This document shows positions 1 through 9,637 of a stretch of DNA of 64,000 nucleotides, in pieces (position 1 is the first letter of the stretch; each line of letters begins with the position of its first letter). A program made the position numbers and the translations under genes. The notes beneath the pieces are model-generated. The model made no database searches. It was not told the DNA's origin and worked only from the letters and a program-made list of their open reading frames with translations. This DNA comes from JAHJDS01 sp964569795 (GTDB taxonomy: Bacteria; Desulfobacterota; Desulfarculia; Desulfarculales; JAHJDS01): the NCBI GenBank assembly GCA_964569795.1, contig CAZMVB010000018.1:1-64000 (forward strand), given 5' to 3'.

Positions 1-2
1 CC

Positions 3-158
3 GTGACCGGGGCCACCATCAGCTCCCTGACCATCATGGAGGCCGTCCAGCACGCCGTCGATCAGGCCCACCGGGCCTGGCTCAAGAAACACCAAAAAAC
101 CTCACCGACCCCCGCCCCCAAGACACCCCCCCGGGTGCCGGCCCGGCCGCCGGCCTGA
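3..158 (+). CDS. C-terminal end of an FMN-binding (RnfG/NqrC-like) protein, partial
   Basis: Only the last 51 residues lie in the window; the frame is open from base 3 to the TGA at 156-158. It begins VTGATISSLTIMEAV, which matches the flavinylation motif of FMN-binding domains ([ST]-G-A-T followed by SS), where FMN is attached covalently to the Thr. In RnfG, NqrC and related electron-transfer subunits this motif sits near the C-terminus followed by an amphipathic helix, as here (QHAVDQAHRAWLKKH). The tail is Pro-rich. The rest of an rnf/nqr-type operon would be expected left of the window. The family call rests on this motif alone. Confidence 0.6.
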   Translation: MTGATISSLTIMEAVQHAVDQAHRAWLKKHQKTSPTPAPKTPPRVPARPPA

Positions 159-315
159 AACAGGACCGTCATCCCGAGCGGCGGCCAGCGGCGGCCAAAG
201 ACCGTGATCGGCCGGATTCATTTAGTCAGCATTTATTTATTGGTGCAGTCCGACGTCTTTCGTAACCATTGACCCCGGCCGAGCGACTTTTTTGAGGGTC
301 TGCTCGAGGAATTGC

Positions 316-345
316 TTGACAGAACGGCCGTTCCTTATTTAGAAT
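316..345 (+). promoter_or_regulatory. tetR-efflux operon promoter with palindromic operator
   Basis: TTGACA at 316-321 and TAGAAT at 340-345 are separated by 18 bp. The spacer starts with the perfect 12-bp palindrome GAACGGCCGTTC (322-333), placed where a bound TetR dimer would block RNA polymerase. Autorepression of the efflux operon is inferred. Because the -35 box lies downstream of the TTG at 312, translation must start later, at the ATG at 357. Confidence 0.7.
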
Positions 346-356
346 CGCCATTCAAT

Positions 357-1010
357 ATGGAAAACTCCAATTCCACCATAAAGAGACGGCGGCGGGCCCT
401 GGACCGGGAATGGATCCTGGAGTGCGCCGAGGACCTGTTCGCCCGGCAAGGGTTCGCCCACACGACCATGGCCGACATCGCCGAAAAGACGGGGATGGGC
501 ATGGCCACCCTGTACCGATACTTCGGGGGCAAGCAGGAGTTGTACGAGGCCCTGCTCGAGGATCGGTTCGAGCAGGCCTGGCCCGAGATGCTGGCCGCCG
601 GTCAGGGTCCGGGCTCGGCCGGGGACCGGCTGGCGGCCTTTATCCGGGTCAATCTGAACCTGCCGGTCAGGTTTCCGGACCTGACCCGGGTGATCACCCA
701 CGAGTCCCTGGCCGGCCTGATGCTGCCCGATTTGAACCCGGACGATCCGGTGGCCCGGTTGTGGACCCGGCCGGAGGCGGTGCTGACCGAGATCTGCCGG
801 CAATTGATCGCCGAACGGGACCTGGACATGGAGACCGAGGACCTGGTCACCTTTGTCTCGGGCATCCTGGCCTCGTTCGTGTTCCGGTACCTGTCAACCG
901 GGGACCTGTCCGGCCTTCCCGGGGCGGCGGACGTGATCGTCCGGTTCGTGGGTAACGGACTGGAGTCCTTTGGACGCCGACGGGATGACCGAGGGGAGAG
1001 ACGGAAATGA
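357..1010 (+). CDS. TetR/AcrR family transcriptional regulator of the efflux operon
   Basis: This 217-residue protein has a basic N-terminus (IKRRRRALDREW) followed by a classical TetR HTH, with the recognition region MADIAEKTGMGMATLYRYF, and a C-terminal helical ligand-binding region. The ATG at 357 is chosen over the in-frame TTG at 312 because the promoter -35 box begins at 316. The predicted transcript would then start only about 5 nt before the ATG, so translation may be nearly leaderless. The stop overlaps the next ATG (ATGA, 1007-1010), so it is translationally coupled to the membrane fusion protein. It probably represses its own operon; the inducer is unknown. Confidence 0.85.
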   Translation: MENSNSTIKRRRRALDREWILECAEDLFARQGFAHTTMADIAEKTGMGMATLYRYFGGKQELYEALLEDRFEQAWPEMLAAGQGPGSAGDRLAAFIRVNLNLPVRFPDLTRVITHESLAGLMLPDLNPDDPVARLWTRPEAVLTEICRQLIAERDLDMETEDLVTFVSGILASFVFRYLSTGDLSGLPGAADVIVRFVGNGLESFGRRRDDRGERRK

Positions 1011-2167
1011 GATGGGGGAAGGTGTTGATTCCGGCCGGCCTGTGCCTGGCCGCGGGGGCGGTCGTCGCCCTGACCTCCCTGGGCGGGGCCAAGCCCCGGA
1101 AACCGGCCCGGATCAAGGACGCCACGGCCATCCCGGTGACCGTGGCCCGGGTCAAGGCCGAGGTGGTGGACGACTATATCCGGATCAAGGGCGACGCCAC
1201 TCCCTTGCGGACGGTGGCGGTGACGCCCCTGGTCAAGGGCAAGATCGTCGAAAAGGTCACGGTGGACGTGGGCGATCGGATTCCCCGGCCCGGGTTCGTG
1301 GTGGCCGTGCTGCGCCGGGACACCATTGATCCCCAGATCCGTCAGATCAAGGCCCAGATCGAGGGCATCAAGTACCAGATCGCCGGGGCCAAGTCGGCCC
1401 TGCGCCAGGGCCTGGCCGATCTCGCCCGTTACCGCCGCCTGGCCCGCAAGGATTTCAGTTCTCGCCAACAGATGGAGCAGCAGCAGGCCAAGGTGGACGC
1501 CGACCGGGCCCAGCTGGGGGTGCATCAGGCCAACCTGAAAAACCTTCAGGCCAAGCTCCAGGAACTGGAGTGGCTGAGCCGGTGGCACCAGGTCCGGGCC
1601 CAGGTCAAGGGCCTGGTCATCAAGCGGGACGTGGACCCGGGCGCGGTCAGCGACGACAAGACGGCCATCGTCACCCTGGTGGTGGACGATCCGATGAAGG
1701 TCAACATCTTTCTGGGCCAGGAGCAGGTGGCCCGGGTGAAACAGGGGATGAAGGTCCGGTTCGAAAACCCGGGCTGTCCGGGCGGCAAGCACATTTACGG
1801 CCGCGTGGCCCGGGTCTATCCGACGATCGACGTCGCCACCCGGACCGGGACCATCGAGGTCAACGTCCCCAACCCCCGGGCCTGCCTCCGCACGGGCACC
1901 TTTCTGCGGGGGAGGATCATCATCGGCCGCAGCCGGGCCCGGCTGGTGCCCATCGAGGCCCTGGTCCGGTTCCCGGGCACGGCCCAGTACTACGTCTTTG
2001 TGGTGAAAGATTCCCGGGTGAAGCGGGTCAACGTCCAGGCCGGCCGGATCTACGGTGGCCGGCAGGTGGTCCGGGGGCTTGGGCCCGGGCAGTTGGTGGT
2101 CACCAGCGGCCAGGGCCGCCTCAGCACCGGGCGGCGGGTGGAAATCGTGAGCGGAGGCGGCCGGTGA
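1007..2167 (+). CDS. RND efflux membrane fusion protein (HlyD/AcrA family)
   Basis: This is a 386-residue periplasmic adaptor linking the inner-membrane RND pump to an outer-membrane channel. An N-terminal hydrophobic anchor (about 5-27) is followed by a lipoyl-like half, an alpha-hairpin rich in Gln/Ala/Lys (about 105-180), the second lipoyl half (VKGLVIKRDVDPGAVS) and a beta-barrel (DDPMKVNIFLGQEQVARVKQG). The C-terminal membrane-proximal domain carries the usual YYVFVVKDSRVKR segment. There is no lipobox. The stop overlaps the GTG of the pump gene by 3 bp. No TolC-type gene follows, so the outer-membrane partner is encoded elsewhere. Confidence 0.88.
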   Translation: MRWGKVLIPAGLCLAAGAVVALTSLGGAKPRKPARIKDATAIPVTVARVKAEVVDDYIRIKGDATPLRTVAVTPLVKGKIVEKVTVDVGDRIPRPGFVVAVLRRDTIDPQIRQIKAQIEGIKYQIAGAKSALRQGLADLARYRRLARKDFSSRQQMEQQQAKVDADRAQLGVHQANLKNLQAKLQELEWLSRWHQVRAQVKGLVIKRDVDPGAVSDDKTAIVTLVVDDPMKVNIFLGQEQVARVKQGMKVRFENPGCPGGKHIYGRVARVYPTIDVATRTGTIEVNVPNPRACLRTGTFLRGRIIIGRSRARLVPIEALVRFPGTAQYYVFVVKDSRVKRVNVQAGRIYGGRQVVRGLGPGQLVVTSGQGRLSTGRRVEIVSGGGR

Positions 2168-5100
2168 AGCTGACCGAGACGGCCGTCAGCCGGCCGGTGA
2201 CCACGATCATGGTCTTTCTGTTTCTGGTGCTGATGGGGCTGTATGCGGCGACCAAGCTGGAGCAGGCCCTGTTGCCCAACGTCGAGCCGCCCATGCTCAA
2301 CGTCATCACCACCTACCCCGGGGCCAACGCCAGCGACGTGGAGACCAACCTGACCCGGCGCCTGGAGGACCGCCTGAGCACGGTCACCGGTCTTCAGAAG
2401 ATGACCTCCATCAGCAAGGACAACCTGAGCGTCATCACCCTCAAGTTCAAGTGGGGGACCAACCTGGACGTGGCCGCCAGCGACGTCCGGGACCAGATCG
2501 ACATCGCCCGGAAGGACCTGCCGACCGAGGCCGAGAAGCCGATGCTCTTCAAGATGAGTTCGGGTACGGCCCCGATCATGTTCCTGGGGGTGACCGCCGC
2601 CGAGTCCTACCGGTCGCTGTTCCAGATCGTGGACAAGCGGATCGTGGACCAGTTGAAACGGGTCAGCGGGGTCGGGGCGGTGATCGTCATCGGCGGGCTC
2701 GAGCGCCAGATCAACGTCGAGCTGGGCCAGCGCCAGATGGCCGCCCACGGCCTGACCTTTGCCGAGATCGCCCGGGCCCTCAAGGCGGCCAACCTCAACG
2801 TCCCGGCCGGCGAACTCAAGGTCGGGGCCAAGCAGTTCATCCTCCGGGTCCCGGAGCGGTACAAGAACGTCCGCCAGATCAAGGACACCATCGTCGCCAT
2901 CCGAAACGGGCGCTACATCCGCCTGGGCGACGTGGCCCGGGTCTCCGACGGCTTCAAGGACCCCTTCCAGTACCTCTACAGCCACCTCGGGCCGTCCATG
3001 GTCCTCATCATCCAGAAGCAGTCCGGGGCCAACACGGTCAGCGTGGTGGACGGCGTCCACCGGGCCCTCAAGGGCATCCGGGCCTCCCTGCCGGCCGACG
3101 TCCGGATCGAGGCCTTCATGGACTCGGCCGTCGAGATCCGCAACTCGCTCAAGAACCTGTTCACCTCGGTCCTAGTGGGGGCCCTGCTGGTGGTCCTGGT
3201 GACCCTGGTCTTTTTGCGGCGGTGGCGGCCCAGCCTGATCATCTCCCTGGCCATTCCCTTTTCGCTGATCATCTCCTTCGCCCTGATGCTGGTCCTGGGC
3301 TATTCGCTCAACACCATCTCGATGATGAGTCTGGCCATCGCCATCGGCATGGTCGTGGACAACGCCGTGGTGGTCCTGGAGAACATCACCCGGCACCAGG
3401 ACGAGTACGGGGCCTCGGCCAAGTCGGCGGCGGTTTACGCCACCCAGGAGGTGGGCTCGGCCATCCTGGCCTCGACCCTGACCACCATCGCCGTGTTCGC
3501 CCCCCTGCTGCTCATCGGCGGCATCATCGGCATCATCTTCCAGCCCCTGGCGGCGGTGGTCACGGTCTGCCTGATCACCTCGTTTTTCCTGGCGGTGACC
3601 CTGACCCCGTCCCTGGCGGCCAAGCTCATGGCCAGACCAAAGGAGCCCCGGGGAGTCACCGGCCGGCTGGCCCGGCTCGGCGACGCCGGGTTCAGGGCCA
3701 TCGACAACGGCTACGCCTGGCTGATCGACAAGGCCCTGCGGGTCAGGTGGCTGGTGGTCGGGCTGGCGGTGGTCCTGTTCGCGGCCTCGATCATGGGGGT
3801 GGGGAGGCTGGGCAGCGAGTTCTTCCCCAACGCCGACTCGGGCGAGATCCAGGTCACCCTGGACCTGCCGGCCGACACCCGGCTCGAGGAGACGGCCCGG
3901 GTGGCCCGGAAGGTCATGGACATCTTCCAGCGGGTCGCCCCGGACGGCTCCCCGGTCCTGCGCCTGGACTGGTCGTCCACCTTCCCGGTCCCGGTCCTTC
4001 AGCCCACGCCGGTGGTCCAGAGCGGCCGGTTCACCATCTGCGGCCAGAGCGAGGAAGGGATCATGACCGCGGCCGGCATGCCCGAGGGGAGCAACATCGT
4101 CTTCGGCATGCTCAAGCTGGTCAGCGTCGAGAAACGGAAGCAAAGCGTCGGCCAGATCGCCCAGCTGGTCCGGCGGGAACTGCTGAAGCTGCCCGGGGCG
4201 GAAAAGGTCCACGTCTCGGACAAGGGCGGCATCGCCAAGATGTTCGGCCTGACCGGCAAGCCGATCCAGCTCGAGATCACCGGGTTCGACCTGGACGTGC
4301 TCAAGCGGGTGGCCCGGCGTATCCAGAAGCTGGTCCAGGGGATCAAGGGCGCGGTGGCGGTGACCATCTCCCAGCGGCCCGACCGCCGGGAGCAGTGGGT
4401 CGAGGTGGACCGGACCATGACCGGCCGGCTGGGGATCTCGGTCGAGGTCGTGTCCCAGACCATCCGGGCCGCCTTTTACGGGCTGCTGGCCACCAAGTTC
4501 TGGGACTCGGGCGACGAGTACGACGTCTTCGTCCGCCTGGCCGAAAACCGGCGCCGGACCCTGGACGACATCCTCAACCTGGAGGTGCCCACGCCCTCGG
4601 GCCGGCTGGTGCCCCTGCGGGGCCTGGTCAAGGTGGTCGAGCGGATGGGCCCCACCCAGGTGGACCGGCTGGACCAGGCCCGGTTGATCAAGGTCGAGGC
4701 CAGCGTCTTCGGCCGGAGCGTGGGCGAGGTCTCGAACGACATCAGGCGGAAGCTGGCCACCTTTCCCCTGCCCCACGGGGTCCGCATCAAGTTCGGCGGG
4801 GACGTGGAGGAGCAGGCCAAGTCGTTTCAGGACCTGGCCGTCCTGCTGATGCTGGGCATCGCCATCGTCTTCATGATCATGGCCTCCCAGTTCGAGTCCC
4901 TGAAGGGCCCGTTCGTGATCATGTTCGCCATGCCCTTCGCCTTTTCGGGCATGGTCCTGGGCTGCCTGATCGGCGGGGTGACCCTGAACGTGATCAGCTT
5001 CATGGGCCTGGTGATGCTCATGGGCATCGTCGTCAACAACGCCATCGTCCTGGTGGACTACGTCAACCTGCTGCGGGCCCAGGGCACGCCCCTGCGGCGG

Positions 5101-5373
5101 GCCCTGGTCGAGGGGGGCCGGCGGCGGCTCCGGCCGGTGCTGATGACGGCCACGACCACCGTCTGCTCCATGATCCCCCTGGCCCTGTCCAGCGCCGAGG
5201 GGTCCGAGACCTGGCGGCCCCTGGGCTGGGCCATGATCGGCGGGCTGACCATCTCGACCGTGGTGACCATGATCCTGGTGCCGGTGCTCTACTCGTTCCT
5301 GCTCAAGCGGGGCGAGACGGTCAGCCTGCGCCGGCTCAGAAAACGGCACGCGGCACAGGAGGCGGCCGGATGA
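2164..5373 (+). CDS. RND family efflux transporter permease (AcrB/hydrophobe-amphiphile type)
   Basis: This 1069-residue pump starts at a GTG overlapping the upstream stop; the product begins VKLTETAVSRPVTTIMVFLF. It has the duplicated RND plan: TM1, a large periplasmic loop, TM2-6, then the repeat. TM4 contains AIGMVVDNAVVVLENI, with a single Asp in the proton-relay position where AcrB has two. The second half has the matching VNNAIVLVDYVN segment. It probably exports hydrophobic compounds using the proton motive force; substrates cannot be read from the sequence. The last codon overlaps the following PII-like gene (ATGA at 5370). Confidence 0.9.
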   Translation: MKLTETAVSRPVTTIMVFLFLVLMGLYAATKLEQALLPNVEPPMLNVITTYPGANASDVETNLTRRLEDRLSTVTGLQKMTSISKDNLSVITLKFKWGTNLDVAASDVRDQIDIARKDLPTEAEKPMLFKMSSGTAPIMFLGVTAAESYRSLFQIVDKRIVDQLKRVSGVGAVIVIGGLERQINVELGQRQMAAHGLTFAEIARALKAANLNVPAGELKVGAKQFILRVPERYKNVRQIKDTIVAIRNGRYIRLGDVARVSDGFKDPFQYLYSHLGPSMVLIIQKQSGANTVSVVDGVHRALKGIRASLPADVRIEAFMDSAVEIRNSLKNLFTSVLVGALLVVLVTLVFLRRWRPSLIISLAIPFSLIISFALMLVLGYSLNTISMMSLAIAIGMVVDNAVVVLENITRHQDEYGASAKSAAVYATQEVGSAILASTLTTIAVFAPLLLIGGIIGIIFQPLAAVVTVCLITSFFLAVTLTPSLAAKLMARPKEPRGVTGRLARLGDAGFRAIDNGYAWLIDKALRVRWLVVGLAVVLFAASIMGVGRLGSEFFPNADSGEIQVTLDLPADTRLEETARVARKVMDIFQRVAPDGSPVLRLDWSSTFPVPVLQPTPVVQSGRFTICGQSEEGIMTAAGMPEGSNIVFGMLKLVSVEKRKQSVGQIAQLVRRELLKLPGAEKVHVSDKGGIAKMFGLTGKPIQLEITGFDLDVLKRVARRIQKLVQGIKGAVAVTISQRPDRREQWVEVDRTMTGRLGISVEVVSQTIRAAFYGLLATKFWDSGDEYDVFVRLAENRRRTLDDILNLEVPTPSGRLVPLRGLVKVVERMGPTQVDRLDQARLIKVEASVFGRSVGEVSNDIRRKLATFPLPHGVRIKFGGDVEEQAKSFQDLAVLLMLGIAIVFMIMASQFESLKGPFVIMFAMPFAFSGMVLGCLIGGVTLNVISFMGLVMLMGIVVNNAIVLVDYVNLLRAQGTPLRRALVEGGRRRLRPVLMTATTTVCSMIPLALSSAEGSETWRPLGWAMIGGLTISTVVTMILVPVLYSFLLKRGETVSLRRLRKRHAAQEAAG

Positions 5374-5666
5374 TACTCTATTTTTTCACCTACGGGGCCC
5401 ACATGGCCGACGAGATCGAGGCCGCCCTCAAGGAGCGGGGGTTTCTGACGGCCTACACCGAGTTCCCGCGGGTGCTGGGGGTGGGCGTGACCAGCGGGCC
5501 GCACCTGGGCACCCCGGTCTGGCCCAAGGTCAACAAGGCCCTGCTCCTGGCCGTTTCGGACGAGCGGGGTCCCGTCCTGGAAGAAGTGGTCCGCGACCTC
5601 AAAAAACGCTTTGCCGCCGAGGGGGTCCAGCTGTTCGCCTGGCAGGGCGCCCAGGTGGTCGTCTAG
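5370..5666 (+). CDS. PII-like protein associated with an RND transporter (PG0541/DUF3240-like)
   Basis: This 98-residue soluble protein is translationally coupled to the RND pump by a 4-bp overlap. Its pattern resembles the PII-like proteins encoded just after RND pumps in several phyla: an N-terminal ILYFFTYG strand, an acidic helix (ADEIEAALKERG), then FPRVLGVGVTSGPHLGTPVWPKVNKALLLAV, here split by position 30-67, and a C-terminal helix. A ferredoxin-like fold with nucleotide or metal sensing would be typical of PII relatives. A role in gating or stabilising the pump is inference from gene order. Confidence 0.65.
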   Translation: MILYFFTYGAHMADEIEAALKERGFLTAYTEFPRVLGVGVTSGPHLGTPVWPKVNKALLLAVSDERGPVLEEVVRDLKKRFAAEGVQLFAWQGAQVVV

Positions 5667-5751
5667 CCCGGCGCTCCCAGGGGGCCGGGCCCGCGTGGCC
5701 ATGGGGGCGAACTGGCCCGATCGGCGGGCGAGGCGCCCCGTCCTCTCCCGG

Positions 5752-5780
5752 TTGACAATCACCTGAAAACATCATATGAT
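5752..5780 (+). promoter_or_regulatory. sigma-70-type promoter for the secreted protein at 5808
   Basis: TTGACA (5752-5757) and TATGAT (5775-5780) are separated by exactly 17 bp in an otherwise very GC-rich region. An AGGAGG ribosome-binding site follows at 5795-5800, 7 bp before the ATG. This is one of the best promoter matches in the window. Confidence 0.75.
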
Positions 5781-5807
5781 TTAGGCCCAAGCCCAGGAGG
5801 TCTGACC

Positions 5808-6347
5808 ATGTCCCGGATCAAGCGCACCTGCCTGGTCGCGGCCCTGGTCCTCGCCCTGCCCGCCGCCGGCCAGGCCGTCAAGAAGCCCTCCGCCGCCGAG
5901 ATCCGGCGGACCTTCAAGCACATCAAGCTCCAGGACCAGACCGTCAACCGGCTGTCCTTCGGCCTCTTGTCCCGCCACGACGGCATCTTCCGCCTCGAGG
6001 TCAAGAACCGGTCCATGTACATCGTGGACGTGGCCGTGATCAAGGTCTTCTTCTTTGACCGCAAGCAGCACTTCCTGAGCCGGGCCTACGGCCTCCTGTT
6101 CGATCTGGGGCGGCACAAGACCAAGGTCGTCCGCCTGGTCAACTTCTTCATGCAGCCCGCCAAGTCCAGGTACTTCTACGTCCAGCTCCAGCCCATCTCG
6201 CTGTCCTACTCGTCCACCGAGCGGGTGGCCTCGACCAGCTATCATGATTATCGCCGGCTGCTGTACCCGGTCTATCACCACCGGGGCAAGTATCTGCCCC
6301 TGCCCGGGTGCGGTGAGTGCGAGCTGGATTTCAGTTATTTGTTCTGA
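5808..6347 (+). CDS. secreted protein of unknown function
   Basis: This 179-residue protein has a typical signal peptide (basic MSRIKR, hydrophobic LVAALVLALPAA, cleavage probably after GQA). The mature part is rich in aromatic and basic residues, with alternating hydrophobic beta-strand patterns such as IFRLEVKNRSMYIVDVAVIKVFFFD. That looks like an immunoglobulin-like or DUF1425/YcfL-like beta sandwich, but this is a guess. It ends with a small CxxC (GCGEC) before ELDFSYLF. It is a single-gene transcription unit with its own strong promoter, convergent with the liv operon. Function not recognised. Confidence 0.7.
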   Translation: MSRIKRTCLVAALVLALPAAGQAVKKPSAAEIRRTFKHIKLQDQTVNRLSFGLLSRHDGIFRLEVKNRSMYIVDVAVIKVFFFDRKQHFLSRAYGLLFDLGRHKTKVVRLVNFFMQPAKSRYFYVQLQPISLSYSSTERVASTSYHDYRRLLYPVYHHRGKYLPLPGCGECELDFSYLF

Positions 6348-6354
6348 CCAGCGT

Positions 6355-6383
6355 CATAAAAATTTTTTTTAAAAAAATAAAGA
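6355..6383. terminator. A/T tract between convergent genes, possible bidirectional termination region
   Basis: The tract contains a T-run on the plus strand (6361-6370) and an A-run followed by AATAAAGAG, which reads as a T-run on the minus strand. It separates the convergent 5808 gene and livF. No strong stem precedes the runs, so a rho-independent terminator is only possible, not clear. Confidence 0.3.
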
Positions 6384-6430
6384 GTCCCGCGTCGCCGGGG
6401 CCCTGAATGCCTGGTCAGTCGCAGGCGAGG

Positions 6431-7964
<1,534 letters not shown>

Positions 7965-7965
7965 G

Positions 7966-9597
7966 TCAGTCACCCCCACCGGCGGCCAGGGCGACCGCCC
8001 TTCGTCCTCGTCCGGTCACGAACCGGACGAAGACCACCAGGCCCATGATCAGGGCCGCCAGCAGCAGCAGGCAGCAGATCAGGAAATAGACGCCCATGAT
8101 CGGGTCCTTATGGACCGGCAGGAACAGCGACACAAAGGGCGTGGCCAGTCTGATCAACGGGAAGAACAGCAGGCCCACCAGGGCCAGCAGGCCGAAGCTC
8201 CGGGCCCGCGAGGCCAGGTCCCTTTTGGCGAATCCCTGGCGGAGCTGGGCCGGGGCGGACAGCAGCCCGCCGGGCAGGACCATGACGATCAGCATCAGGG
8301 CCAGCCCGAACAGGAAGACCTTCCAGTCGGGCAGGTGGATGCTGTCGATCATTTGGTTGAAGACAGTGTGCGGCCCGGGCATCAAATTCCAGCTCTGGAA
8401 GCCCAGCCACCCGGGGAAGACGCCCTCGGCGAAGCGCTGGACCGCGTGGTTGGGATCGGGGACCAGCTTCAGGAGATCGCAGACGACCCAGGACAAAAAC
8501 GAGTGTTCCCGGGTGGCCGACTCCAGGAGCTTGGGCAGCATCACCAGGGCGCCGGTGCCCAGAATCGCCCCCCAGATGCTGGCCATGCCGCCGATGATGA
8601 CCATGACCACGAACTCGATCGAGTAGGCGAATCCGGCCTGATCGGGCTTGAACGAGTTGCTGAGCAGGCAGAACAGGGACCCGGCGAACGAGGCAATGAC
8701 GGCCGACAGGACGAAGACGTTGACCTTGGTCCGGGCGACGTTGACTCCCATGGCCCCGGCGGCCAGTTCCGAGCCGTGGATGCTGCGCATGGACCGGCCC
8801 ACCCGGGAGTGGATCAGGTTCAGGCAAAAGACCAGGGCCACCAGCACGCAGGGCCAGATGACGTAATACTGGCCAATGACCTGCACGGTCAAGGGCGGCT
8901 GATGGGCCCCGAACAGGCCCAGACCCCAGGCGGACACCCGGTCCCACATGGCCAGGAAGGCCCCCCTCGAGCCTTCCAGGAGCACGCCGTCCGAGCCGCC
9001 GAAGATGCCGGCCCCCTTGAACACGGTGGTGACGATGATGCCGAAGCCCAGGGTGGCCATGGCCAGGTAGTGGCCTCGCAGTTTCAGGGAGGGGTAGGCC
9101 ACGGCGTAGGCGACCACGGCCGAGATCAGGACGCCGGCCGGGATGGACAGCCAGGGCAGCAGGGTCACCACGACCGGATAGGCGGCGGTGTCAAACGGGG
9201 TCGGCGGCGTGACGTTGGGCAGCAGTTCGCCCAGGGTGACGTTGGTGAACATCCCCAGGTCGTGCGGGTTGAAGATGGGCCGGGTGATGAAATCGGGCAG
9301 GGTGCCGAAGACCCCCTTGTACAGGTCCAGGGGATAGTGATACATCAGCATCGGCTGGAGATGGTACATCGTCAGCAGGGAGGTGTAGGCGCCGATGCCG
9401 AAAAAGGCGGCGTGTCCCAGGGAGATCTGACCGGTGTAGCCCAGCAGCAGGGACAGGCCCATGGTGATCAGGGCGTAGGCCCCCATGTTGGTGACCACGC
9501 CGATGTAATCGGCGTTGTTGGTCTTGAAGGCGACTACGGGGAAAACCAGGGCGAAAAACGCCAGGACCGCCAGCCCTATCCAGTTTCGCTTGCCCAC
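7966..9597 (-). CDS. livM: branched-chain amino acid type ABC transporter permease LivM, extended form
   Basis: This 543-residue inner-membrane permease has the LivM hallmark GLSLLLGYTGQISLGHAAFFGIGAY near the N-terminus and LRGHYLAMATLGFG in the middle. It is longer than the usual 300-420 residues in two places. One is a periplasmic insertion around residues 80-135 after the ISLGH helix. The other is a C-terminal extension with at least two extra hydrophobic helices (GLLALVGLLFFPLIRLA and VYFLICCLLLLAALIMGLVV). A further insertion precedes the PGGLL motif. It pairs with LivH to form the channel. Confidence 0.86.
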   Translation of the reverse strand: MGKRNWIGLAVLAFFALVFPVVAFKTNNADYIGVVTNMGAYALITMGLSLLLGYTGQISLGHAAFFGIGAYTSLLTMYHLQPMLMYHYPLDLYKGVFGTLPDFITRPIFNPHDLGMFTNVTLGELLPNVTPPTPFDTAAYPVVVTLLPWLSIPAGVLISAVVAYAVAYPSLKLRGHYLAMATLGFGIIVTTVFKGAGIFGGSDGVLLEGSRGAFLAMWDRVSAWGLGLFGAHQPPLTVQVIGQYYVIWPCVLVALVFCLNLIHSRVGRSMRSIHGSELAAGAMGVNVARTKVNVFVLSAVIASFAGSLFCLLSNSFKPDQAGFAYSIEFVVMVIIGGMASIWGAILGTGALVMLPKLLESATREHSFLSWVVCDLLKLVPDPNHAVQRFAEGVFPGWLGFQSWNLMPGPHTVFNQMIDSIHLPDWKVFLFGLALMLIVMVLPGGLLSAPAQLRQGFAKRDLASRARSFGLLALVGLLFFPLIRLATPFVSLFLPVHKDPIMGVYFLICCLLLLAALIMGLVVFVRFVTGRGRRAVALAAGGGD

Positions 9598-9637
9598 TTG
9601 CCTGTCCCCTTGAGCATCGCTTTGATCCGAGCGTCAA

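Noticed and set aside
312..356. TTG start of the tetR gene at 312
   Set aside because: The -35 box of its own promoter begins at 316, so those codons cannot be in the transcript.
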